Counted from the stretch's first letter, positions 33,578-41,584 are shown. The stretch: DNA of 64,000 bases from Clostridiales bacterium Firm_04 (GCA_001603005.1 LVAJ01000008.1:1-64000), one strand, 5' to 3'. Numbers and translations are program-made. The notes: a model not told the origin generated them from the sequence alone.

Positions 33578-34144
33578 TTATATGCCGCGTCTCCGCATGA
33601 TGAAGACGATCTTTCCGCATGTGCTGCCGAGCGGGATCCCGCCGAGCGTTCTGCTGTCGGAGACATCGCTCCGGTAGTCGTTCAGTACGAATACGCAGTG
33701 ATCGGGTACCTGATAGGGATACGAAATTGCCGAGCCCTCCGGTGAGGTGGCATATACCACATCGTCGAAGATGCCGAAGCCGTTGACGGTGATATAGTCC
33801 TGATAGATCTCGACGGTATCGCCGCCGAATGCAATGATCCTGCCGAAGCGGATCTGCCCGTCTGCGCGGTAGGCGATCTCATCGCCCTGCCGCAGATCGG
33901 CGAGCCGGTAGGTGACGCAGAGGTCGCCGTCCTTGATCATCGGATAGGCTGCGCGGGTGTGGCAGACATATATGCCTGCGACAAAGGTGAGCAGCAGCCA
34001 GATCACGAGCGCCGTGATGCCGGTTTTCAGGAAAAACGCGATCGCATAATGCTTTGCGGTGCGTTTTTTCCCGGGCGGCTGATTGGGCTGCTGATCCGTC
34101 ACAGCGGTGCTGCCGGAAGCTTCTGCGTGCTGTTCCAATGGCAT
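33578..34144 (-). CDS. SipA-like pseudo signal peptidase I of the pilus operon
   Basis: 188 residues with a cytoplasmic N-terminus, one membrane helix (about 40-62) and a type I signal peptidase fold. Box B reads RAAYPMIKDGD, with Ala where the catalytic Ser of SMxPT should be. Box D reads FGRIIAFGGDTVEI, with Gly in place of the general-base Lys. Box E (NDYRSDVSDSRTLG) is intact. S. pyogenes SipA, needed for pilus assembly, also lacks both residues, so this is likely a pilus chaperone and not a protease. First gene of the operon; the ATG is close to AAAGGAAGG and TTG 34138 is a possible alternative start. Confidence 0.85.
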   Translation of the reverse strand: MPLEQHAEASGSTAVTDQQPNQPPGKKRTAKHYAIAFFLKTGITALVIWLLLTFVAGIYVCHTRAAYPMIKDGDLCVTYRLADLRQGDEIAYRADGQIRFGRIIAFGGDTVEIYQDYITVNGFGIFDDVVYATSPEGSAISYPYQVPDHCVFVLNDYRSDVSDSRTLGGIPLGSTCGKIVFIMRRRGI

Positions 34145-34300
34145 CCCTTCCTTTCGTCAGCAATGCAGATCATGCTGCGCAGAAAACGAGATAATTGATG
34201 AGATATACTACTTCTATGATATCATTTTACAGGAATAATCGCACCGAATACGCATCAAATCTGCACCGGAACATTATCCGGAAAGTATGAAATCACCGGA

Positions 34301-34329
34301 ATTATACTAAGAATCTCTTGATTTGACAA
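34301..34329 (-). promoter_or_regulatory. SigA-type promoter of the pilus operon
   Basis: On the minus strand TTGTCA (34324-34329), a 17-bp spacer and TATAAT (34301-34306). The leader is about 150 nt. The -35 box lies inside the palindrome at 34318-34334. Confidence 0.8.
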
Positions 34330-34334
34330 ATCAA
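34318..34334 (-). promoter_or_regulatory. Palindromic operator over the -35 box of the pilus promoter
   Basis: TTGATTTGACAAATCAA is a perfect 17-bp palindrome with 8-bp arms and a central base. Its position on the -35 element suggests repression, or activation by a regulator that overlaps the box. Confidence 0.65.
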
Positions 34335-34526
34335 AGGGGCGTTTTCCGGCGTTTTGACGAAAATCCGTTGCTTTTTATCCTAAAAATTCTAATGGACAAT
34401 TTGCGTTTTGCTTGGTATCACCAGTATTTCTGCGTATTGCAAGATAATTCTGAAAACGGGAGATTCCGTTTCTGATTTTCCATTTTCTTTCAGATTATTT
34501 TAATGTTCAGGCGGTATAATGCAGAC

Positions 34527-34650
34527 AGTGAAGCGAGGGGATCGCTTCCAAGTTGATTTCAACCCCCATTTTCCCAATTTCTATTTCCCTATTTCCCAGA
34601 TGAATTCATTTCATTCTGCCATGGACTGCGGTTGCAGTCCAATTTTTTTG
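34527..34650 (+). ncRNA. Candidate small RNA with C-rich single-stranded region
   Basis: A TATAAT box at 34515-34520 is followed by a non-coding stretch with a first hairpin (GAAGCGA/TCGCTTC, 34530-34548), a small second hairpin (GTTG/CAAC, 34552-34563), an unstructured pyrimidine tract with repeated TTTCCC and CCCC motifs (34563-34605), and a terminator hairpin (TGGACTGC/GCAGTCCA, 34622-34641) with a run of seven T. No good -35 box is seen. C-rich loops of this kind pair with Shine-Dalgarno sequences in other Firmicutes sRNAs; that use here is inference. Between 34335 and 34514 I see no other feature. Confidence 0.5.
34622..34650 (+). terminator. Rho-independent terminator of the candidate small RNA
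   Basis: TGGACTGC, loop GGTT, GCAGTCCA, then ATTTTTTTG. A strong terminator on the plus strand with no protein gene upstream, which is the main reason to propose a short transcript. Confidence 0.8.
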
Positions 34651-34685
34651 CCTTCAGGCGTATGCGAATCGTGCAAGCAACAGAA

Positions 34686-34728
34686 AAGCCATAGTATTTC
34701 TGACAGTCAATCGGAAATACTATGGCTT
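34686..34728 (-). terminator. Rho-independent terminator of aspS
   Basis: A perfect 15-bp stem (34686-34700 with 34714-34728, 13-nt loop). On the minus strand it is followed by TTCTG after the two T of the stem, 34 bases past the aspS stop. Confidence 0.8.
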
Positions 34729-34762
34729 AGACTTTTATCTCAGCATCATCACAGAAACAGAA

Positions 34763-36508
34763 TTACGCTTCCTCGCGGATCTGGATATTCGCCTCACGCA
34801 GCTGCTGCTCCGTGACCTGCGACGGTGCGCCGAGCAGGAGATCCTGCGCGTTGCCGTTGAGCGGGAAGGCGATGACGTTGCGGATCGTTTCGGTATCGGC
34901 AAGCAGCATGATCATGCGGTCGATGCCGGGCGCCATGCCTGCGTGCGGCGGCGCACCGTACTGGAATGCGGTATACAGCGCGGAGAACCGTGCTGCGAGC
35001 TCTTCCTCGGTGTAGCCTGCCAGCGCAAATGCCTTCTTCATGATATCCACGCTGTGGTTGCGGACAGCGCCGGACGCCAGCTCGATGCCGTTGCAGACAA
35101 GGTCATACTGATACGCAAGAATTTCCAGCGGATCCTGATTTTCCAGCGCATCCAGACCGCCCTGCGGCATGGAGAACGGGTTGTGCGTGAAGTCGAGCTT
35201 ATGCGTCTCCTCGTTGATCTCGTACATCGGGAAATCCACGACGAAGCAAAAACGGAATGCATTCTTTTCGAGCAGATCGAGGCGCTCGCCGAGCCAGTTG
35301 CGGATCTGACCGGAATAAAGGTCAACGGTCTTCGGCTTATCGGAGATGAAGAACACCGTTTCGCCGTCCTTGATGCCGGAGATCTGACGGATCTCGTCAC
35401 GCTGCGCATCGGAGAGGAACTTGTCGATCGGGCCCTTGAAGTTTGCCTGACCTTCGATCGCGGTCAGATAGCCGAGTCCCTTCATGCCGATCGAGGTCGC
35501 GAATTTCAGCGAATCCTCGAAGAATTTCTTGGAGCAGCCGGAGCAGTCCGCGACGATGCCGCGCACAGGCTTGCCCTTGAAGATCGGGAAATCGACATTT
35601 GCGAAGAAATCGGTCAGGTCGATGATCGTCAGCGGGTTGCGGAGATCCGGCTTATCGGAGCCGTATTTCAGCATGGATTCCTTATAGGTGATGCGCTCGA
35701 ACGGTGCATCGGAGATGACTGCATCCGGTGCGAACTGCTTGAACGTATCGGAGATGACGGATTCGCAGACGGCAAGGACATCTTCCTGCGTTGCGAATGC
35801 CATTTCAAAGTCGAGCTGATAGAACTCGCCCGGCGATCTGTCCTGCCGCGCATCCTCATCGCGGAAGCATGGTGCGACCTGATAATACTTGTTGAAGCCG
35901 GAGACCATGAGCAGCTGCTTGAACTGCTGCGGAGCCTGCGGCAGCGCATAGAACTTGCCCTTATGCTTTCTGCTCGGCACGAGGAAGTCGCGGGCGCCTT
36001 CCGGAGAGGAAGCCGTCAGGATCGGCGTCTGGATATCGAGGAAGCCGAGGTCTTCCATTTTGCGGCGCAGATAGGTGATGACCTTCGAGCGCAGGATGAT
36101 ATTCTCGTGCACCTTCGGGTTTCTGAGGTCGAGGTAGCGGTATTTCAGACGCACTTCCTCGCGGGTATCCATAGATTCTGCCGGAATAAACGGCAGCATG
36201 GACTTGGACGGTCCGAGCAGCTCCATTTCCTCGACGAGCACTTCGACGAGACCGGTTGCGAGCTTCGGATCGACGGTTTCTGCATCGCGCTCGACAACCT
36301 TTCCGGTGACGGAAATGACGCATTCTCTGCCGATGCCCTTGAGCATTTCGTCGTCATGGAAGACGACCTGTGTGATGCCTGTTTCATCGCGCAGTGCAAG
36401 GAACAGCACGCCGCCGTGGTCACGGATGGTATCCACCCAGCCCGCGAGCGAGACCGTCTGTCCGATGTTTTCCTTGCGCAGATCATTGCACATTACGGTA
36501 CGGTACAT
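34763..36508 (-). CDS. aspS: Aspartyl-tRNA synthetase
   Basis: Charges tRNA-Asp with aspartate. 581 residues, normal for a bacterial-type enzyme with insertion domain: anticodon-binding OB fold (VSLAGWVDTIRDHGGVLFLALRD), class II motif 2 (FRDEDARQDRSPGEFYQLDFEM) within 200-240 and motif 3 (GAPPHAGMAPGIDRMIML) near the C-terminus. Motif 2 reads RSPGEF where most bacterial enzymes have RQPEF. The start at 36508 follows AGGAGAAAGACT; it lies just behind a T-box terminator, so expression depends on uncharged tRNA. Confidence 0.96.
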   Translation of the reverse strand: MYRTVMCNDLRKENIGQTVSLAGWVDTIRDHGGVLFLALRDETGITQVVFHDDEMLKGIGRECVISVTGKVVERDAETVDPKLATGLVEVLVEEMELLGPSKSMLPFIPAESMDTREEVRLKYRYLDLRNPKVHENIILRSKVITYLRRKMEDLGFLDIQTPILTASSPEGARDFLVPSRKHKGKFYALPQAPQQFKQLLMVSGFNKYYQVAPCFRDEDARQDRSPGEFYQLDFEMAFATQEDVLAVCESVISDTFKQFAPDAVISDAPFERITYKESMLKYGSDKPDLRNPLTIIDLTDFFANVDFPIFKGKPVRGIVADCSGCSKKFFEDSLKFATSIGMKGLGYLTAIEGQANFKGPIDKFLSDAQRDEIRQISGIKDGETVFFISDKPKTVDLYSGQIRNWLGERLDLLEKNAFRFCFVVDFPMYEINEETHKLDFTHNPFSMPQGGLDALENQDPLEILAYQYDLVCNGIELASGAVRNHSVDIMKKAFALAGYTEEELAARFSALYTAFQYGAPPHAGMAPGIDRMIMLLADTETIRNVIAFPLNGNAQDLLLGAPSQVTEQQLREANIQIREEA

Positions 36509-36533
36509 AGTCTTTCTCCTTCTGATAAAAATA

Positions 36534-36792
36534 AAAACGCCCCAAAGCGGTCTTTTTGTCAGACTGCTTCGGGACGAGCGTTTCATGATGAAAACCCGCG
36601 GTGCCACCCGATTTAACCGCTGTTCGATTTTTCGTACAGGCGGTTCACTTTTATATGGGGCATTTGATTGTGTTGTGCGCGTGGGGATTTCCCTGCGCGG
36701 GAGTGTTGCCGCTGCTGCTACTCTCCGGAACGGCGCTTTCAGCCTGATGACGCTGTCTCTCTGACCGGATTTCCACGGAGCGCGGGTCTCCT
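36534..36792 (-). promoter_or_regulatory. T-box riboswitch leader of aspS
   Basis: The minus-strand leader contains the T-box core GGGTGGCACCGCGGG (36595-36609) and an AGAGA motif in the 5' half (about 36747-36752). The terminator hairpin that competes with the antiterminator pairs 36538-36553 with about 36561-36576 and is followed by TTTTTATTTTTATC. Uncharged tRNA should stabilise the antiterminator and switch aspS on. I could not assign the specifier codon with confidence. Confidence 0.92.
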
Positions 36793-36798
36793 ACATTT

Positions 36799-36827
36799 AT
36801 TTTATTCGATTTTGCAGCGTTTGTCAA
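36799..36827 (-). promoter_or_regulatory. SigA-type promoter of the aspS T-box leader
   Basis: On the minus strand TTGACA (36822-36827), a 17-bp spacer and TAAAAT (36799-36804). Confidence 0.85.
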
Positions 36828-36888
36828 GAGCATCGGACGGCGGCGGCGCAGCGAAAAAAGATTTTTTCCCATTTTCACAAAAACGCTC

Positions 36889-36917
36889 TTGACACCGCGC
36901 CGAAATATAGGTATAAT
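36889..36917 (+). promoter_or_regulatory. SigA-type promoter of rubrerythrin
   Basis: TTGACA (36889-36894), a 17-bp spacer and TATAAT (36912-36917): a full consensus promoter, 79 bases before the start. No PerR box was recognised near it. Confidence 0.88.
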
Positions 36918-36995
36918 AAGAGGAAGATGTCCCGTCTGCATCGGGCAGCGGACATCTTTCCGAATCCAATTCTAAAGATATAAGGAGGAATTACA

Positions 36996-37535
36996 ATGGA
37001 ACTGAAGGGCTCAAGAACAGAAGCGAATCTGCAGGCAGCATTTGCAGGCGAATCGCAGGCAAGAAATAAGTATACTTATTTTGCATCGAAGGCACGGAAG
37101 GAAGGCTATGTCCACATCGCAGAGATCTTCGAGGAGACTGCGAACAATGAGAAGGAGCATGCAAAGCTCTGGTTCAAGGAGCTGCACGGCGGCGAGGTGC
37201 CGGACACGATCGAGAATCTGAAGGCAGCCGCGGACGGCGAGAACTATGAGTGGACCGATATGTATGTCGAGTTCGCGAAGGTCGCAAAGGAGGAGGGCTT
37301 CACCCGCATTGCGGCGCTGTTCGAGATGGTCGGCAAGATCGAGAAGGCGCATGAGGAGCGTTATCGCAAGCTGCTCGCGAATGTCGAGGGCGGACTGGTC
37401 TTCTCCCGCGACGGCGACATGATCTGGGAGTGCAGCAACTGCGGTCACATCGTGATCGGCAAGAACGCACCGAAGGTATGTCCTGTCTGCGCGCATCCGC
37501 AGGCATATTTCAAGCTGCGCGCAGAGAACTATTGA
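36996..37535 (+). CDS. rbr: Rubrerythrin
   Basis: Reduces hydrogen peroxide in anaerobes. 179 residues: ferritin-like di-iron domain (about 1-140) with Glu ligands in [22 protein letters not shown] and [10 protein letters not shown], then a C-terminal rubredoxin domain (CSNCGH...CPVCAHPQ) for electron input. AAGGAGG precedes the ATG. Strong promoter and biased codons suggest high expression. Repeat copy A starts 27 bases after the stop. Confidence 0.95.
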   Translation: MELKGSRTEANLQAAFAGESQARNKYTYFASKARKEGYVHIAEIFEETANNEKEHAKLWFKELHGGEVPDTIENLKAAADGENYEWTDMYVEFAKVAKEEGFTRIAALFEMVGKIEKAHEERYRKLLANVEGGLVFSRDGDMIWECSNCGHIVIGKNAPKVCPVCAHPQAYFKLRAENY

Positions 37536-37561
37536 TCGCCTGATAAAGCAGCAGCAATCGG

Positions 37562-37633
37562 TATCGCTGCGCGATGATCTGAAATGGGACGCCGCCCCAA
37601 ACCCTGCTGGGGGCATAACCCCCAGAACCTATC
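37562..37633 (-). repeat. Structured intergenic repeat, copy A (after rubrerythrin)
   Basis: Reading from the rubrerythrin stop: small hairpin ATCGC/GCGAT, then GAAATGGGACG...CCCCAAACC (second hairpin), then CTGGGGG/CCCCCAG (third hairpin, loop of five), then AACCTATCAT. Matches copies B-E in order and spacing of hairpins and in the linker blocks, while the third stem has its own sequence. Confidence 0.7.
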
Positions 37634-37645
37634 ATAGAATGAAAA

Positions 37646-37676
37646 TGCCCCGAAACGAATTTGACGCTTCGGGGCA
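37646..37676 (-). terminator. Hairpin terminator between repeats A and B
   Basis: TGCCCCGAA (37646-37654) pairs with TTCGGGGCA (37668-37676). On the minus strand it is followed by TTTTCATTC, so it serves htrA best; rubrerythrin transcripts may use it as well. Related hairpins follow dnaJ and pectate lyase. Confidence 0.7.
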
Positions 37677-37687
37677 AATTCTATGTC

Positions 37688-37763
37688 ATAACGGGATTCC
37701 AAAGGGATAGATCCCTTTGGTCAGGTTTGGGCTGAGAGCCCATTCAGAATCATCGCGCAGCAA
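37688..37763 (+). repeat. Structured intergenic repeat, copy B (after htrA)
   Basis: ATAACGGGATTC, hairpin CCAAAGGGAT/ATCCCTTTGG, GGTTTGGGC...GCCCATTCAGAATC, then the ATCGCGCAGC end close to the htrA stop. Opposite in orientation to copy A, so the two form a large inverted pair between convergent genes. Confidence 0.75.
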
Positions 37764-37767
37764 TACC

Positions 37768-39267
37768 TCAATATTCTCCGGACTGATCCTCGATAAGCGT
37801 GAAGTCGATCTCGAATGTCTTGAGGGTACCGTCATCCTGTACGCGTCCGCAGCGGCAGTGCACCGAATCGCCGCCGACCAGCCCGCTGATCGCCTGATTG
37901 ATGCTGTCGTAGTCACTGACCTCGGTGCCGTTCATGGTCAGGATCCAGTCGCCGTCTTCCATGACGGTGTTTTTCAGATCGGAGTCCTGCGAGATTGACA
38001 CGACCTGAATGCCGTGACCGTCGAGCTCCTTCGGGAGCGTGACCTTATCCTTTTCGGCCTCGGCATGCGCGTTGACATTGTCGAGGAACTGGATGCCGAT
38101 GCGGACTCTGCCGCTGACATAGCCCTTTTCCATGAGCTCCTGAATGATCGGCAGCGCCTGATTGATCGTGATCGCGAAGCCGAGTCCCTCGTAGGAGCCG
38201 CCGAGAATGAAACTGCTGCCGTATTTTGAGGACGTAATGCCGATGACTTTGCCGTACATATCGACGAGCGCGCCGCCGGAATTGCCGGGGCTGATCGCCG
38301 CATCGGTCTGGAAGCAGTCCATTTCAAAATTCGTGGATTTTGCGCGCACCTTGCGGTTCATGCCGGAGATGATGCCGGTCGTGATCGAGCCGCTCAGTCC
38401 GGCGGGATTGCCCAGCGCACAGACTTCTTCGCCAAGATGTACGTCGTCGGAATTGCCGAGCACGGCGGGTTTCAGCTTGCCGGCAGAGATTTTCAGCACG
38501 GCGAGGTCGGTCTTGGTATCGTGCCCGACCAGCACCGCATTGTACTCCACATCGCTCTGCGAATCGCCGAACAGCTTGACCGAGTAGCGCGAAGTGTTTT
38601 CCACGACATGCGCATTCGTCGCGATATAGCCGTCCTCGGAGAGAATGATGCCGGAGCCGGTGCCGCTCATTTTGCCGTCTGCATAGGTATAGATTTCGAC
38701 AATGCTCGGCATGACGGTTTCGGCAATGCCGGCAAAGGTATATTTTCCGTTTTCATCGACTGCCGTATCGGGTGTTTCGCTGCGCTTTTGCTGTACGAGC
38801 TCTACGCGGACGATGTTGCCTGCGCGGTAGCCGCCGGATGTGGTACCGTTTTTGATATCCCAGATGACGCAGAACACCGCAAATCCCAGCACGGCGAGCA
38901 CAAGCAGCGTCAGCATCAGGTAGAGGAAGATATGCCGTTTCGGCTGCTCCGGCAGCGCGGGACCGGCTTCCGCAGCGCCCGCGGTCTGCAATGCAGGCTT
39001 CGGCGCGGCAGCTTCTGCGAACAGATCCGGCAGCGCAGGTGCAGGCTCCGGCATCTGCTGCGGCGCGGCTTTCGGTTCCGGATGATCTTCCGCCGGATTT
39101 ACCGTATTTGCTGTATTTTTCGTATCCGCTGCATCGGGTATCCCCGTCTGATCGGGGCGCTCCGGCGCATCCGGCTGCTCCGGCAGAACCTGTTCCTGCG
39201 CCGGAAGCGGATCGGCAGGCGTCTGCACCGGATCGCCGAGCAGTGCTTTCAGTTCTTCATCCGTCAT
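37768..39267 (-). CDS. htrA: HtrA/DegP-family membrane-anchored serine protease
   Basis: Envelope quality-control protease. 499 residues: a long Pro/Ala/Glu-rich cytoplasmic tail (1-110), one membrane helix (about 111-136), a trypsin-like domain with triad His220 (ATNAHVV), Asp254 (TKTDLAVL) and Ser330 (SPGNSGGALV), and a PDZ domain (about 400-499, GHGIQVVSISQDS). The start overlaps the histidine-kinase stop (ATGA) after GGAGGT, so HtrA is made together with the two-component system. Confidence 0.93.
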   Translation of the reverse strand: MTDEELKALLGDPVQTPADPLPAQEQVLPEQPDAPERPDQTGIPDAADTKNTANTVNPAEDHPEPKAAPQQMPEPAPALPDLFAEAAAPKPALQTAGAAEAGPALPEQPKRHIFLYLMLTLLVLAVLGFAVFCVIWDIKNGTTSGGYRAGNIVRVELVQQKRSETPDTAVDENGKYTFAGIAETVMPSIVEIYTYADGKMSGTGSGIILSEDGYIATNAHVVENTSRYSVKLFGDSQSDVEYNAVLVGHDTKTDLAVLKISAGKLKPAVLGNSDDVHLGEEVCALGNPAGLSGSITTGIISGMNRKVRAKSTNFEMDCFQTDAAISPGNSGGALVDMYGKVIGITSSKYGSSFILGGSYEGLGFAITINQALPIIQELMEKGYVSGRVRIGIQFLDNVNAHAEAEKDKVTLPKELDGHGIQVVSISQDSDLKNTVMEDGDWILTMNGTEVSDYDSINQAISGLVGGDSVHCRCGRVQDDGTLKTFEIDFTLIEDQSGEY

Positions 39268-40718
39268 GCAGTACCTCCGTTCGGTCGTTTTTCGTCGATC
39301 CGCTGATAGCGCGGCAGCGTCACGATAAATTCCGTGTACTCATTCTTGACGCTCTTGACCGTGACGAGTCCGCCGTGCAGCGCGATGATGCGGCTGACGA
39401 TGGACAGTCCCAGACCGACGCCCGTGGTATCCTTTCCGCGGGATTCATCGGTTTTGTAGAAGCGGTCGAACACGCGGGAGATCTCCTCCTCGGTCAGTCC
39501 CTCGCCGGTGTTGCGCAGATGCACATGCACCTGCTCGTCCTCGGATTCGACAGCAAAGGCGAGCGTGCCGTGCTTGTTGACGAATTTGATCGCGTTTTCG
39601 GTCAGGTTATAGAACACCTGCTGCACGAGATCCTTGTCCACAACGGCGATCGCGCGCGGGCACTCGTCGAGTCCCTCGACATAGAGCTCCTTCTGATTGA
39701 TCTTATTCTCGAACAGAAGGATCGTTTTGATCAGCAGATGCGTGATATCCGCGCGTTCAAAGCGCGGCGCCATCGTGCCTTCCTCAAAGCGGGAGATATT
39801 CAGCATGGTATGCACAAGCCGCGACATGCGATCCACTTCGGAAGAAACGATCCGCAGATATTTTTTCTCCTCATTGGGCGGAATGGTGCCGTCGAGGATG
39901 CCGTCCACGAAGCCGCCGATGCTTGTAATCGGCGTTTTGAGCTCATGCGAGACATCCGAGACAAAGCGCTTGCGGCTGCGTTCATTGCGGTCAATGAAGT
40001 CCGCCATGCGGTTCATGGTCGTGGTGAGCTGATCCATTTCCGGATCACCGGTCTGCTGAAGCCGCTGCGAAAAATCGCCCTTTGCGTAGGCTTCGGCAGC
40101 CTTTGTGACCTGCGAGACCGGGCTCAGCACGCGCGAGGTATTCAGATAGAAGATCGCAGCGCTGCCTGTTCCGATCAGAATGAGCGAAACGGCAAGCAGC
40201 GTCACGAGCTTTGAGGAGAAGTCGCTCAGATAGCCGACCGGCACCAGCAGCATCAGAAAATATGTGCGGCTGTCCTCATCCGAATCGCCTGCCTGTGCGA
40301 TGCGCTCCACCCATGTTGCCGTTGCTTCTGTGAAATTTCCCGTCGGCCCGCCGACCTGATAATACGGCTCATTGAGCGCCTTGCGCCGGACAGCAGGGGA
40401 GAGCGGGATCTCTGTCACGTTGGAATCCCCGCGCACCAGACATTCGCCTTTGTCATCGAAAATATAGCAGTCCACATTTTCGATCTTCGAGAAATTGGAT
40501 ATCTGATCTTCGAGTTCCTTTGCCGGCAGCGGATCCTTTTGAATGTTCTCTTTGATCATTGAGGTCAGCACCTTTGCGGTCGTGTTGACCTGTTCCTGCG
40601 CTTCTTTCTTGTGCATCCGGTTTGCATAGGACATGACGAGCAGTCCGCTCAGGGAGCATGCAAACAGCAGGACGACCGTGCACAGATAGAAGATGCGGCT
40701 GTAAATACTGTTCAGCAT
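39264..40718 (-). CDS. PhoR-like sensor histidine kinase
   Basis: 484 residues: membrane helix 1 (about 8-30), extracytoplasmic domain (about 35-168), helix 2 (about 170-193), HAMP, HisKA with His258 in DVSHELKTPI, and HATPase with N-box NAIKFVNKH and G-boxes DTTGVGLGLSI. It follows the response regulator by 3 bases and overlaps htrA. Architecture is like PhoR/WalK-type envelope sensors; the signal is not known. Confidence 0.92.
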   Translation of the reverse strand: MLNSIYSRIFYLCTVVLLFACSLSGLLVMSYANRMHKKEAQEQVNTTAKVLTSMIKENIQKDPLPAKELEDQISNFSKIENVDCYIFDDKGECLVRGDSNVTEIPLSPAVRRKALNEPYYQVGGPTGNFTEATATWVERIAQAGDSDEDSRTYFLMLLVPVGYLSDFSSKLVTLLAVSLILIGTGSAAIFYLNTSRVLSPVSQVTKAAEAYAKGDFSQRLQQTGDPEMDQLTTTMNRMADFIDRNERSRKRFVSDVSHELKTPITSIGGFVDGILDGTIPPNEEKKYLRIVSSEVDRMSRLVHTMLNISRFEEGTMAPRFERADITHLLIKTILLFENKINQKELYVEGLDECPRAIAVVDKDLVQQVFYNLTENAIKFVNKHGTLAFAVESEDEQVHVHLRNTGEGLTEEEISRVFDRFYKTDESRGKDTTGVGLGLSIVSRIIALHGGLVTVKSVKNEYTEFIVTLPRYQRIDEKRPNGGTA

Positions 40719-40721
40719 CGC

Positions 40722-41429
40722 TTATTCCGCTTCATCCGGCACGGCGAATTTATAGCCCACGCCCCAGACGGTGCGCAGCTCCCATTTATCGGAGACGCCT
40801 TCGAGTTTTTCGCGCAGACGCTTGATATGCACGTCGATCGTGCGGGAGTCGCCGTAATATTCAAAGCCCCAGACCTCATCGAGCAGCTGGTCGCGCGTAT
40901 AGACGTGGTTCGGGTTCGAGGCGAGGCAGTAGAGCAGTTCGAGCTCCTTCGGCGGTGTCTCGATGACCTTGCCGTTGACGCGCAGCACATAGCCGTCCAT
41001 ATCGACGGTCAGCTTGTCATAATCGACTCTGCCGCGGTGTGCGCTCGGCTCCGGCGCAGCCTGTCCGGTTTTGCGCGTCCGTGCGCGGATGCGTGCGAGC
41101 AGCTTGGTCTTGTCGATCGGCTTGGTGATATAGTCCTCTGCGCCGAGGTCGAGACCGAGCGCCTCATCGTTCGGCTCCGCCTTTGCGGTGACGAGGATGA
41201 CGGGCACATTGGATTTCTTCTGGATCTCGCGCATGACGGTATAGCCGTTCATGCCGGGCATCATGACGTCGAGCAGCACCAGATCGGGATGCATCGCCGC
41301 AAATTTCGCGAGCGCCTCCTCGCCGTCATTGGCAGTGATCGCCGTATAGCCCTCCTTGACCAGAATTGTACGCAGTACCTCACAAATATTCGGCTCATCG
41401 TCAACGATGAGAATTTTTTCCATTGCCAT
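40722..41429 (-). CDS. OmpR/PhoB-family response regulator
   Basis: 235 residues: receiver domain with Asp54 (LVLLDVMMPG), the acidic pair in ILIVDDEP and Lys in VTAKAEP, then a winged-helix DNA-binding domain (about 130-230, with PKELELLYCLASNPNHVYTRDQLL as recognition core). AAGGAGGTC precedes the ATG. The three repeats at 41498-41526 in its promoter are probably its own binding sites. Confidence 0.93.
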   Translation of the reverse strand: MAMEKILIVDDEPNICEVLRTILVKEGYTAITANDGEEALAKFAAMHPDLVLLDVMMPGMNGYTVMREIQKKSNVPVILVTAKAEPNDEALGLDLGAEDYITKPIDKTKLLARIRARTRKTGQAAPEPSAHRGRVDYDKLTVDMDGYVLRVNGKVIETPPKELELLYCLASNPNHVYTRDQLLDEVWGFEYYGDSRTIDVHIKRLREKLEGVSDKWELRTVWGVGYKFAVPDEAE

Positions 41430-41472
41430 TTGTATGACCTCCTTTTAGAATGGGTATAGTTATACAAAATAA

Positions 41473-41526
41473 AGTATACTATATTTCGGATTCATACATA
41501 TGAATGTTCTATGAACAAACTGTGAA
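41473..41526 (-). promoter_or_regulatory. Autoregulatory promoter with three 11-bp-phased Pho-box-like repeats
   Basis: On the minus strand the direct repeats TTCACAG (41520-41526), TTCATAG (41509-41515) and TTCATAT (41498-41504) recur every 11 bp, one helical turn. The last is 19 bp upstream of the -10 box TATACT (41473-41478), where a -35 box should be. This is the layout of PhoB/PhoP-activated promoters with no good -35. Confidence 0.75.
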
Positions 41527-41584
41527 TATTTTGCAAAATCGCAGAAAATCCGCGATTTTACTTGCATTTTGTGTTCTGAAAAGC

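Noticed and set aside
31669-33600. Plus-strand open frame of over 600 codons opposite the pilin and sortase genes
   Set aside because: Antisense shadow of three well-supported genes; composition is Arg/Cys/Ile-rich and no domain is visible.
34943-36616. Plus-strand open frame opposite aspS
   Set aside because: Shadow of aspartyl-tRNA synthetase; no start signal and it would run through the T-box.
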